Shown here one piece after another: positions 26,588-34,421 of a stretch of DNA of 64,000 bases (positions within the stretch are counted from its first letter, which is position 1; each line of letters opens with the position of its first letter). The DNA is from a bacterium. GTDB taxonomy: Bacteria; Planctomycetota; Planctomycetia; Pirellulales; Pirellulaceae. The translations under genes were made by a program, and so were the position numbers. The stretch is taken from NCBI GenBank assembly GCA_016124445.1, contig WGNR01000012.1, positions 310,001-374,000 on the forward strand, written 5' to 3'. The notes under the pieces were generated by a model. The model saw only the letters and a program-made list of their open reading frames with translations, was not told the DNA's origin and did no database searches.

Positions 26588-26884
26588 TTACGCGTCCGCC
26601 TCTTCCTCATCCTCTTCGACGAAACGCTTGACGACTTCAACGAGAGTTTCGGCCGCCGTTTCCGCATCGGGGCCGGTGACAATAATCGTCAACTCGGTTC
26701 CCTGTTCGGCGGCCAGAGTCATAACATCGAGGATACTCTTTCCGCTGACGACCAAACCATCTCGGCTGATGTCGACTTGTGACTGGAACTGCAAAGCAGC
26801 TTTGACGAACATGTTCGCCGGCCGCGCATGGAGCCCTTGCCGATTCGGCACAATCACTTTTCGAATGATGGAATCTTCGCCCAT
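26588..26884 (-). CDS. ptsH: HPr family phosphocarrier
   Basis: A 98-residue HPr. The active-site histidine is in NRQGLHARPANMFV (His19), and the regulatory serine position is present as GKSILDVMTLAA (Ser50, equivalent to Ser46). That leaves room for control by an HPr kinase, which is not encoded in this window. The C-terminus has an acidic tail (FVEEDEEEADA) not usual in the family. It accepts phosphate from enzyme I and passes it to the EIIA protein encoded upstream. The gap to ptsN is 99 bases. Confidence 0.95.
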   Translation of the reverse strand: MGEDSIIRKVIVPNRQGLHARPANMFVKAALQFQSQVDISRDGLVVSGKSILDVMTLAAEQGTELTIIVTGPDAETAAETLVEVVKRFVEEDEEEADA

Positions 26885-26983
26885 CCAACCGTAGCCCCAT
26901 CTGAAGGAGATGTCACGTCAAATCGGGCAGCAACTACCCCATTTGCCAATCGGCTGGACACCTCCGACTTGGATTGATCGTTG

Positions 26984-27460
26984 TTAGCTGCCGAACTGAT
27001 TGTTGTCGGCTTCGTCCAACAAAGTCTTGATGTCGTCGACAGTTTTGGCCTGCTTCAGGAACTTGCAGAACATATCATCGCGCAATTGACGCGAGATGTT
27101 TTCCAACGCTCGCAGGTGATCACCGGGACGATCCGGCGGAGAAACCAGCAAGAAGAAAAGATGAACCGACTCGCCGTCGAGGCTGTTGAAATCAACCCCT
27201 TCCGCGCTGACGCCGACCGTGCCAACCAGCTTTTCGACGCTGGGGTGCTTGGTATGCGGAACGGCGATTCCTCGGCCGATCCCGGTGCTGCCAAGCTCTT
27301 CGCGTTTGAGAATCGCCTTGATGATGCTCTCGGAGCTGTCTTCCATAATCTCGCCGGCGGATACAAGACTACCAGCCAGTTCGCGGATGACTGCTTCTTT
27401 CTCCTTTGACGCCAATTCCGGCTTGATTGCCTTCACACTGATAAAATCGGCAAACTTCAT
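26984..27460 (-). CDS. ptsN: PTS EIIA of the fructose/nitrogen type (PtsN-like)
   Basis: A 158-residue EIIA domain protein: FADFISVKAIKPELASKEKEAVIRELA, ILKREELGSTGIGRGIAVPHTKH with phospho-accepting His69, VDFNSLDGESVHLFFLLVSP, and HLRALENISRQLRD. It has no fused EIIB or EIIC, and none is nearby, so it most likely regulates other proteins according to its phosphorylation state. It lies between hpf and ptsH, matching the hpf-ptsN linkage of the nitrogen PTS in proteobacteria. Confidence 0.93.
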   Translation of the reverse strand: MKFADFISVKAIKPELASKEKEAVIRELAGSLVSAGEIMEDSSESIIKAILKREELGSTGIGRGIAVPHTKHPSVEKLVGTVGVSAEGVDFNSLDGESVHLFFLLVSPPDRPGDHLRALENISRQLRDDMFCKFLKQAKTVDDIKTLLDEADNNQFGS

Positions 27461-27559
27461 TTGCTAGGTTCCTTTTCGTGGTGGACCGTGCCGGTCGCAA
27501 GTCAGTGTCAAGACTTGAAGCCAGTTGTCCCGCGTGGTTTCGCCAGCTTGGTCGATGTC

Positions 27560-27901
27560 TTATCCCTCGAAGTTCGTTTCAGCGTCCGTGGCAGGTTGCC
27601 CCTTCCCGCGGTGCGTCTTCAGCTTTTCCTTGTGCTTACGCAACTGCTGCTCCATCTTATGAATCGTACTATCGAGCGCCGCCAACAAACTTTCAGCTGA
27701 ATCGGTGGCGACGAAATCATCCGCCTTCTCCGCCGTCACTCGCAATTCAACTTCGGGTTTGTCCGTATGTTCCAGGTCGACCGTAACCTCTACCGCGGTA
27801 ATTCGCTCGAACAAACGATTCAGCTTCGAAACCTTTTCCGAGATCGTTTCCTGCGAAGCAGGACTCAAGTTACCGTGGCGGGTTGAAATATTGACTTGCA
27901 C
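27560..27901 (-). CDS. hpf: ribosome hibernation-promoting factor (HPF/RaiA family)
   Basis: A 113-residue short HPF. It starts VNISTRHGNLSPASQETISEKV, has VTVDLEHTDKPEVELRVTAE and DFVATDSAESLLAALDSTIHKMEQQLRKHKEK. Short forms bind the decoding region of the 30S subunit and block translation in stationary phase. The GTG at 27901 is preceded by AGGAG nine bases away. It is the first gene of the hpf-ptsN-ptsH-ptsI operon; the 99-base gap before ptsN holds no obvious terminator. Confidence 0.93.
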   Translation of the reverse strand: MQVNISTRHGNLSPASQETISEKVSKLNRLFERITAVEVTVDLEHTDKPEVELRVTAEKADDFVATDSAESLLAALDSTIHKMEQQLRKHKEKLKTHRGKGQPATDAETNFEG

Positions 27902-28296
27902 GTCTGAAATCTCCTGACGGGGATGATCCGACTAAGTGGGGTTACGGTCCGGATATCGGTTGGCAACCGATCTCTCCGACGGGGCATCATCCACTGTATT
28001 CATCATGGATGCATTGGCGGAAACAAACCAGTCTACAAACAACACAACTTGCTGACAAATGGAGCCACCACCCGTTCCGGTCCAATTTTTCGACGTTTTT
28101 TCGTTATTCGCGAAACACCAAAACGGAGGCTGAGGGCCACTTCTCCACTCTAGCTCATTCCCTCTCATGAGGTGCGATCGGCACTGAAATCAGCCAAACT
28201 CACCATAAACCATAGGGGAAGGGTGGCACTCTGCCTCGTGAACCGTCACTTAGGGGGACTGAAGGGATCTAGAGAAGCCCGAAAGCGGCCCAAAAC
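27902..28296. other. 395-bp intergenic region upstream of hpf
   Basis: It must contain the promoter of the hpf-pts operon on the minus strand and the 3' end of the gene at 28297. I see no clear -10/-35 pair, no sigma-54 element with correct GG-N10-GC spacing, and no stem-loop with a T-tract. The 76-78-codon frames here look spurious. Confidence 0.5.
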
Positions 28297-30120
28297 CTAC
28301 GGAAGAACGTCGGTTTCCTGACTTTCAAGTCCATGCTCGCCCAATTCGATCTTGGCCCAATACCGAACGGCAGGCTCGGGATGCCGCAACATGGCTTCCA
28401 GTTGCGACCTGGTTTCAAGGCTCCATTGCTCGTCCGAGAAACCGCACACCAGCCGGTAGATCAGGGGACCTTGCTCTGGACTGAACGATGCCAGTGCCTG
28501 TCTTACCTGGCTGGAAAGGTTGCTGTCCTGGGCGACCAGACGTCGCCAATCGAATTGCCAACCTCCGGGACGCTCTGCCTGGCGGCTCCAGATTGCCGGC
28601 AAGTATTGCGCGTCGCCAAGTTGGAACAGCGTCAAACAGGCCAAGCTTGCGGCGGTGGGGTCGCCGATTTCGATGGTCCTTTGCAGGAATTCGATCGGAT
28701 GGGTCGATTGCTGCAGCGAACGAGCGAATTGAACCGCCTCGCTCGCTGGCGGCTCGAAAGAAGAATTTACTTGGAGATCGTCGGCCCGAACGCCCTGGTC
28801 GCTGCAGGCCAGAATCTTCTGCCCAGCTTTCAGCAAAAATGGACCTCGGCAACTCGATAGCGAGACTTCGCACTCTCCGGAAACGCCTTCGAGATGAAGT
28901 TGCTGGTTTTCCTCCGCAGTTGCAAAGTCAATTCCACAATTGGCAATCGCCGAGGTCGTCAGCCGAAGCTGAGTCGGCCGCGGGCCTGACGAGAGCTTCA
29001 ATCGCTGCCCGGCCATCTCGAAGAGAATCGATGAATTGGGCACCAAGTCAATCGTCAAACAGCCATATCGCAGCCGCAACATCTCGTCACGAGCCCCTGA
29101 AACCTCCGAACAGGAGGCAACTTCGATCTTTGCGCCGTTTCCAGTCAGCGTACATTCGCCCCCAGCCGAGACAATTAGTCGCTCCGTTGCCAGCGGCCCG
29201 CAATGCTGACTGCTCCACGAATCGGTATTGGCGGGCTGCTTAAGTGTTCCGCTGCTGGACACGATATGCCATGCTTTCGCGCCGCTTGGATTTCCATCGA
29301 TTGGAAAATGATAAGCGGTCGTCTCGACCTCAAGTTCATTCAGAGAAGCATCATCGGATGGAATCGGCGTCGCGACTCGATCCATGGCAAAAGCCTTGGG
29401 CGCGAATGCTTCCGGCACCGGCGTCTTCGGAGTTGGCAGAGCAGGGACGGAGTTCTCCGTCGATGGTTGTTCGGTTTGGGCCAGTTGATCGTGCCAATGC
29501 TGACGGACCACTTGTTGGACCGTGTCACGATTTCGCAGAACGAAGGTCACCAAAGCAGCGACACTTGCCGCTAACGCTGCCAGGCGAAATGCTGTCCAAA
29601 TGAATGAACCACCGCGAGTCTTCTCAAGCGATTTCTCATTGCGGCGAACCGTCGATGGCTCTTCGGCCGCAGGCGGCGATACAAGCGCCGGGAAGTCGAT
29701 GGCGATTTCGTCTCGGGTCGGCGCGGCAAGCTCAGGCATGCCAGGCATAATCGCATAGAGCCGCTGCCGAAGTTCAGGTTCCAGCGTGGCAGGCGTCGAA
29801 AGCCACTCGGCGAGAATCTCGTGACAGGCACTCACTTCGGCCAGCAGTCGATCCGAGGCGAAGCATTCGTTCTCCAACGGCACGACTTGGTCGGCGGGCA
29901 AAACGTGATCGAGGTAAGCGGCCACGTTTTCGAGACTAGCGTGGCCCCGGGCTTCGATCGCCAGGGGAACGATCTCACGACGGGTCATTCGATCTTTGAG
30001 GTGGCGCAGCAGTTGGGCCACGAACGGACTTCGTTCAATCTTCTGCGAAATGATCTCTGCTTGCTGCTCGTTCAAAAGACCATGTTCGCGAGCCAGCAAG
30101 ATTCGAAGTGTCAGGCGCAT
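28297..30120 (-). CDS. single-pass membrane protein with anti-sigma-like N-terminus and FecR-like domain
   Basis: The 607 residues can be split in four. Residues about 1-120 are cytoplasmic helices, including LENVAAYLDHVLPADQVVPLE, DRLLAEVSACHEILAEWL, a layout resembling planctomycete anti-sigma proteins. A membrane segment follows at about 188-208 (FRLAALAASVAALVTFVL). Residues about 280-460 are repeated short beta strands like FecR. The C-terminus has helical repeats (LEAMLRHPEPAVRYWAKIELGEHG). I infer a sensor that links the envelope to a cytoplasmic partner. No sigma gene is adjacent. Confidence 0.55.
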   Translation of the reverse strand: MRLTLRILLAREHGLLNEQQAEIISQKIERSPFVAQLLRHLKDRMTRREIVPLAIEARGHASLENVAAYLDHVLPADQVVPLENECFASDRLLAEVSACHEILAEWLSTPATLEPELRQRLYAIMPGMPELAAPTRDEIAIDFPALVSPPAAEEPSTVRRNEKSLEKTRGGSFIWTAFRLAALAASVAALVTFVLRNRDTVQQVVRQHWHDQLAQTEQPSTENSVPALPTPKTPVPEAFAPKAFAMDRVATPIPSDDASLNELEVETTAYHFPIDGNPSGAKAWHIVSSSGTLKQPANTDSWSSQHCGPLATERLIVSAGGECTLTGNGAKIEVASCSEVSGARDEMLRLRYGCLTIDLVPNSSILFEMAGQRLKLSSGPRPTQLRLTTSAIANCGIDFATAEENQQLHLEGVSGECEVSLSSCRGPFLLKAGQKILACSDQGVRADDLQVNSSFEPPASEAVQFARSLQQSTHPIEFLQRTIEIGDPTAASLACLTLFQLGDAQYLPAIWSRQAERPGGWQFDWRRLVAQDSNLSSQVRQALASFSPEQGPLIYRLVCGFSDEQWSLETRSQLEAMLRHPEPAVRYWAKIELGEHGLESQETDVLP

Positions 30121-30642
30121 CCGTTGCCTTGCAGGGATCCAACAGCGATGAAAGACGACGCTTCATCCTGAGCGGAATAGGATAGGAACCGCAGCATAGT
30201 ACCCAGGCCTGCCCGAATTGCCCAATAGCGTTTTCCCCACCCAGCAGGGCACCGAATAGTTTTCCTGGTCGTTATTTTTTGACAAGCACCATTTCGAAGC
30301 GCATAACTACCAAGTACGTCTTATATCCACGTTCTCTAACGTGATTGGCGGTCGTTTCGACTCGCTCAACGGCGCTGGCGATCTAGTGCTAGCGATTAGT
30401 CCGGTTCTACAGCAGCGCGCCATGGAAAAAGAGTATCGGCTGCAGAAAACCACCTATCGGGACCGCTAGCTGCAGTCGATGAATGCTAACGGTCACACGG
30501 TTGTGACCACGCACGGCACGGTAGCCGTGTGCCGCAGGAAGCCAGAGTGTGGAACGGATGCCAGTATCTCCGCATTTGTTTGGCAGCCTTCGGGACCATC
30601 GAGTCCGATGGCCCTAGGCAAAAAGTCGTGGAGCATTTTGTC
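30121..30642. other. 522-bp region upstream of the BBP7 gene
   Basis: No gene seen. It contains a promoter-like element at 30279-30307, a hairpin GGTCACA-CGGT-TGTGACC (30491-30508), and a second stem CGGCAC / GTGCCG (30513-30518, 30529-30534). If that promoter is used, the transcript has a leader of about 330 bases. Confidence 0.5.
30279..30307 (+). promoter_or_regulatory. sigma-70-like promoter of the BBP7 gene
   Basis: TTGACA (30279-30284), a 17-base spacer, then CATAAC (30302-30307). The -35 box is perfect and the -10 matches four of six consensus positions. It is 336 bases upstream of the ATG at 30643. Confidence 0.4.
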
Positions 30643-32025
30643 ATGAAGACGTTTCTATTGTTTTCTGGTGCTTTGGCCGGATTGCTAAGTGCCAGTGCTT
30701 TGTTCGCCCAATCTCCGGGCAACCCGTATCAACCCTCGGCATATCGCCCCGGTGCGACCTACTTTGCCGAACCGAGCGCGCCCGCCAAGTTGTGGTCGCA
30801 GCCGACTCAGAATGTCAGCTACAAGCCGGACGCTAACCTGGAACCTGTCCAACCAGGGGACAAGGCCTACATGGACGCCCTCGAAGGCAAAGGGTCCGCT
30901 CCTTCGGTCATGGACAGCATGAATCACTCGGCGCCTTCGGGCGATTGCCTGACCGGCGACTGCTACGGCAATAGCTACCCAGGTATGGGTGCGGATTGCA
31001 ATTACAGTCAATGCTTGATGCCTTGCAGCCGCTGGTTTGCCTACGGCGGTGCATTGATCATGAACCGCGATCTGGAAAAAGAACAGTGGCTCAGCTACGA
31101 CGACGCCAACATCGGCGCCCGAGTCATGGGTACGCACAACGCCGGTATGAATTGGACCGGTGGTTATGAAGTTCGCCTGGGTCGTTACGTCGGTTGCGGC
31201 AATTGGGCGGTGGAAGGTGTCTTCTGGTCGCTTAACAATCACACCCAATACCAGGTGACCAACAACGACATTTCCGGCAACTTGAATTCGGTGCTGGAAG
31301 ATCAGTTCCACAGCTTGTCGTACAACAACGGCACGGCCCTGCAGAACGTTACCTCGTACTTCAACAACGCATTGGTGCACCGCCTGCGTCGCACCTCGAC
31401 GTTCTACAACTTGGAACTGAACCTGTTCCAAAACACCAACATGTTGGCCTACAACTGCGGTGGCACCAACGTGTCGTTCGGCATGTTGGGCGGTATTCGA
31501 TACTTCCGCTTTGCTGAAGCACTTTCCTACTCGGCCAGCACCGCAGGCTATACGTTCACGGGCAACCCTGACGAAATCAACTACAACGTCAACGTCACGA
31601 ACAACCTGATCGGTCCGCAGATCGGCTTCCTTGGTAACCTGAACCATGGCCGCTGGGGCGTTCGGATCGGCAGCAAGATGGGCATCTTCGGCAACGTTGC
31701 CACCCAGAATTCGGCAATGTTCGGTTCGCAAGGTTATGCCATCGTCAACGACGTGAACAGCCCCAACAACGGTAAAGAACTGAACCTAAGCAGTTCGCGA
31801 GGTCGCGTCTCGCTGCTGGGTGAACTCGACCTGGGCTTGAACTACCGTGTGTTCAACGGCTTCACGCTTACGGGCGGTTACCGAGCCGTCGCGATCTCGG
31901 GCGTTGCCTTGTCGGCCGATCAAATCCCACAAAACTTTGAAGACTACGGGATTATCAACTACGTTCAAGCTTCGGGCGACTTGATCCTGCACGGTGCTTA
32001 CTTCGGCGGCCAATACGTCTGGTAA
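30643..32025 (+). CDS. BBP7-like outer membrane beta-barrel protein
   Basis: From the ATG at 30643 the 460-residue product starts with a signal peptide (MKTFLLFSGALAGLLSASALFA). A Pro/Asn/Gln-rich linker of about 100 residues follows, then a cysteine-rich turn (SGDCLTGDCYGNSY, ADCNYSQCLMPCSRWF). The rest is a beta-barrel: YGGALIMNRDLEKEQW, YEVRLGRYVGCGNWAVEGVFW, FYNLELNLFQ, FGMLGGIRYFRFAE, and final strand DLILHGAYFGGQYVW ending in an aromatic residue. This is the planctomycete BBP7 family, thought to be a major outer-membrane protein. It ends in a strong terminator. Confidence 0.85.
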   Translation: MKTFLLFSGALAGLLSASALFAQSPGNPYQPSAYRPGATYFAEPSAPAKLWSQPTQNVSYKPDANLEPVQPGDKAYMDALEGKGSAPSVMDSMNHSAPSGDCLTGDCYGNSYPGMGADCNYSQCLMPCSRWFAYGGALIMNRDLEKEQWLSYDDANIGARVMGTHNAGMNWTGGYEVRLGRYVGCGNWAVEGVFWSLNNHTQYQVTNNDISGNLNSVLEDQFHSLSYNNGTALQNVTSYFNNALVHRLRRTSTFYNLELNLFQNTNMLAYNCGGTNVSFGMLGGIRYFRFAEALSYSASTAGYTFTGNPDEINYNVNVTNNLIGPQIGFLGNLNHGRWGVRIGSKMGIFGNVATQNSAMFGSQGYAIVNDVNSPNNGKELNLSSSRGRVSLLGELDLGLNYRVFNGFTLTGGYRAVAISGVALSADQIPQNFEDYGIINYVQASGDLILHGAYFGGQYVW

Positions 32026-32056
32026 GCGACACAGTTCACGACCTGTTTGCCAAACA

Positions 32057-32090
32057 GAAAAAAGCCGTTCCTTTCGGAGCGGCTTTTTTT
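32057..32090 (+). terminator. strong intrinsic terminator after the BBP7 gene
   Basis: GAAAAAAGCCGTTCC pairs with GGAGCGGCTTTTTTT around loop TTTC, with one G-U pair, and ends in seven T residues. The A-run on the left makes it usable in both directions. Confidence 0.85.
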
Positions 32091-32147
32091 CGTTTTACCA
32101 GGGTGTGCGGATGCCGGGCATGAGGGGCAGTGGCTGCCGGATGAATT

Positions 32148-33065
32148 CTAGGCGCCTGCCTTTTCGGTGCTTTGGTGCAACAATTCGACCAGCGAAACCG
32201 AAGGATTATTGAGCTTCAGAACCGGTGCGAATTCTTCGTAATCCTTGTCGACTCGTTCCAACGTTTCCGCGACGGTCGGGCCGCCCTTCATGACCTTGTC
32301 GTAGGCGGCCTGGAAACGTGGCAGCTCCGGCCACGATTCATCGGCGGTCGCCGGCAACAATGCGGACAAGGCCACGGCAACTCGGCCCGGTTCTTTCTCG
32401 GGGGCACCGAGATATTGATCCAGATCCAAGTGGGATTCGATCAACTCGGCAAATCCTTCCGGCAAGCTCCAGCCGCGAGCAATCACTCCGCCAGCTTCGG
32501 CGTGCGTCCAACCGAACGTCTCTCGCTCGAGGTCGGACATGCGTGTTTGACCTTCGCTGCGGCCTTCGATCAGGTTGCGATATTTGTCTCCCAGTTCCTT
32601 GGCCAACAGCGGGACGGCCATGTCTTGGAGAAGGGCTGCGGCGAAGAGATCTTCAGCGTCTTTGAGTCCCAGGTGCTTGCCAACTGCACGGGCAAACAGG
32701 CCGCGGCGCAGGGAATCTTGCCACAAGCTCTTTAGATCGAACGGTCCGCTCTTGGGATTCGGCATCAAGCTGAAGACGGCACTCCAGAGGGCGAAGTTCT
32801 TGATGGTGCGGATACCTACCAGCGTGATCGCCAGCTTTACGTTCGAGATTTCACGTGAGAAACCAAAGTAGGACGAATTGACAAATCGCAATACCTGGCC
32901 CGTGAGGCCTGGGTCGGCTTCGATCGGTACCGCAAATTCGGCTGGTCCGTTCTCTGGGTCTTGAGCAAGTTCCAGAAGACGAATAGCGCTCTGGGGTAGC
33001 GCAGGTAGTTGTGCCCCGGCCAACAGGTCTTTCAAGGAAGTGTTCTGAGTCATCTTGTTTAGCAT
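32148..33065 (-). CDS. HDOD domain protein
   Basis: The 305 residues (ATG at 33065; a second ATG at 33053 gives MTQNTSL) form an HDOD domain. Key segments are LPALPQSAIRLLELAQDPENGPAEF, IEADPGLTGQVLRFVNSSYFGF, ISNVKLAITLVGIRTIKNFAL, DLFAAALLQDMAVPLLA and TFGWTHAEAGGVIARGWSLP. HDOD proteins are HD-like domains that have usually lost phosphodiesterase activity. They serve as scaffolds in signalling, motility and biofilm control. A signalling cluster lies at 33.8-36.8 kb. Confidence 0.85.
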   Translation of the reverse strand: MLNKMTQNTSLKDLLAGAQLPALPQSAIRLLELAQDPENGPAEFAVPIEADPGLTGQVLRFVNSSYFGFSREISNVKLAITLVGIRTIKNFALWSAVFSLMPNPKSGPFDLKSLWQDSLRRGLFARAVGKHLGLKDAEDLFAAALLQDMAVPLLAKELGDKYRNLIEGRSEGQTRMSDLERETFGWTHAEAGGVIARGWSLPEGFAELIESHLDLDQYLGAPEKEPGRVAVALSALLPATADESWPELPRFQAAYDKVMKGGPTVAETLERVDKDYEEFAPVLKLNNPSVSLVELLHQSTEKAGA

Positions 33066-33428
33066 CCCGTCAAATTGAAAGCGAAAAGTGCCCCGGTCGC
33101 TGTCGGTAAATGCAGACCGCACGTGAAATAAATAGGTCACTGTGCACCAATGGGCAAACGTTCGAAACGGGATCAAATTGGATTCGTTCGAATCAGTGCG
33201 ATGCCAGTTCACCCCGTGATGACTTCAGGCAACAACCTGGCGATGGATTGTGTCGCGGAAACACAACACCTGATTGCCAGTCAAAAAAGAAGAATTACGC
33301 GTAAGCTCTTCTATATAAATCAGTTACGAAACCCAGATAGACAACGCGTAATTCACGGCATGGTCGCTGCAAAACGTTTAGAGCAGATCCTCATCAATCG
33401 CTCACGATTTTGCAGAAATGACGAACCT
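33066..33428. other. 363-bp divergent intergenic region with an 11-bp inverted repeat
   Basis: It separates the HDOD gene from a small membrane protein gene. The only structure I see is GAATTACGCGT (33292-33302) and its exact reverse complement ACGCGTAATTC (33344-33354). TATATAAAT (33312-33320) lies between them and could be a -10 box for the plus-strand gene. No matching -35 box is evident. Confidence 0.5.
33292..33354. repeat. inverted repeat pair around a possible -10 box
   Basis: Perfect 11-base arms are separated by 41 bases. Each arm also contains ACGCGT, and the left one is part of the palindrome TTACGCGTAA (33295-33304). Paired regulator binding sites are a plausible reading; no regulator is identified. 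Confidence 0.4.
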
Positions 33429-33701
33429 GTGACTCGCTTATTGTGCACCTCATTGCTCGTTTTGGCCGCCTTATGGATGGGCACCTCATTGGCATTGCCC
33501 ACACCCAACTATGGAGCGGCACCTCAAAACATGGTCATCTGGCGAAAAACAGATAGCGGCTGGGTCCGAGCGGAAGCCTGGCTCGACCGACCGGAAGGGC
33601 TTCTCAGCGAGCCCCGGCCGCCCATTTACCCGGTGACAGTGCTTCCCACCGTCTTGGCGGTCAGCGTGATCGCGATTCTGATCTGGCAACCGAAACAATA
33701 G
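33429..33701 (+). CDS. small membrane protein of unknown function
   Basis: From the GTG at 33429 the product is 90 residues: a signal-like segment (VTRLLCTSLLVLAALWMGTSLA), a short exposed part (MVIWRKTDSGWVRAEAWLDRPE), and a C-terminal membrane segment (VTVLPTVLAVSVIAILIW). The frame stays open further upstream, but that region contains the inverted repeat and looks non-coding. No family is recognised. Confidence 0.5.
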   Translation: MTRLLCTSLLVLAALWMGTSLALPTPNYGAAPQNMVIWRKTDSGWVRAEAWLDRPEGLLSEPRPPIYPVTVLPTVLAVSVIAILIWQPKQ

Positions 33702-33758
33702 GCAGCCCTGGTCAACATATCTAGAACCCAAAGAGCTGAGACCTGGCGATTGCGAGAA

Positions 33759-34421
33759 CTATTCGCCTTCTTCTTCATCACCGGAGTCGGTGTTGGCTTC
33801 GATCTCGGCTCGCAGCTCATCGATCTTCAGTGCAAGACGGGTCAGATCGGGGATGTTATCGACATTCATCTTCTTGAACACATTATGCCGCCGGGCTTCG
33901 ACGGTTCTCAGACTGACGTCCAGGCGATTGGCAATTACCTTGTTGGCTTTGCCGATCATCATCAATTTCATGACGTCGCGTTCGCCCGAATTCAGTTTCT
34001 CGTAATTCTCGCGTGCCTCGGTCGATTCACGTGATTCCTGTCGCCAACGGGCGTCGAGGGCAATCGCTTCGTTCACCGCGTCGATGATTTCCTGCTGCTG
34101 ACACGGCTTTTCCAGAAACGTAACCGCGCCGTTACGCATCGCCTTCACCGCGATCTGCATGTTGGCGTGTGCCGAGATCAGAATGACCGGAATCCGCTCG
34201 CCCATATCGACCAGTTGGTCCTGAAGTTCCAGGCCGCTGAGTCCCAGCATCCGCATATCGGTGATCACGCATCCAGGACGATTGGAATCAAACGACTGCA
34301 GAAACTGTTCTGCCGAAGCAAACGTTTCTACCGGCAGCCCAAGTGAGCGAATCAGCATTCCAATCGATTCCCGTGCCGCGGGATCGTCGTCAATGACAAA
34401 CACGGTCGGATTCGTCGACAT
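33759..34421 (-). CDS. FixJ-like response regulator (receiver plus LuxR-type HTH)
   Basis: A 220-residue regulator. The receiver (1-120) has VFVIDDDPAARESIGML, phospho-acceptor Asp55 in CVITDMRMLG, VILISAHANMQIAVKAMRNGAV and FLEKP. The C-terminal GerE/LuxR helix-turn-helix has LNSGERDVMKLMMIGKANKVIANRLDVSLRTVEARRHNVFKKM. The tail is acidic (SGDEEEGE). Its start overlaps the end of the histidine kinase gene by 32 bases, so the pair is translationally coupled. FixJ-type regulators activate promoters after phosphorylation by a PAS-containing kinase. Confidence 0.92.
   Translation of the reverse strand: MSTNPTVFVIDDDPAARESIGMLIRSLGLPVETFASAEQFLQSFDSNRPGCVITDMRMLGLSGLELQDQLVDMGERIPVILISAHANMQIAVKAMRNGAVTFLEKPCQQQEIIDAVNEAIALDARWRQESRESTEARENYEKLNSGERDVMKLMMIGKANKVIANRLDVSLRTVEARRHNVFKKMNVDNIPDLTRLALKIDELRAEIEANTDSGDEEEGE

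Noticed and set aside
28224..28244. TGGCACTCTGCCTCG as a second sigma-54 promoter
   Set aside because: After GG and ten bases the sequence is CG rather than GC, so the -12 element is missing.
30685..31731. A 348-codon minus-strand frame opposite the BBP7 gene
   Set aside because: Shadow frame; the plus strand has the signal peptide and barrel strands.
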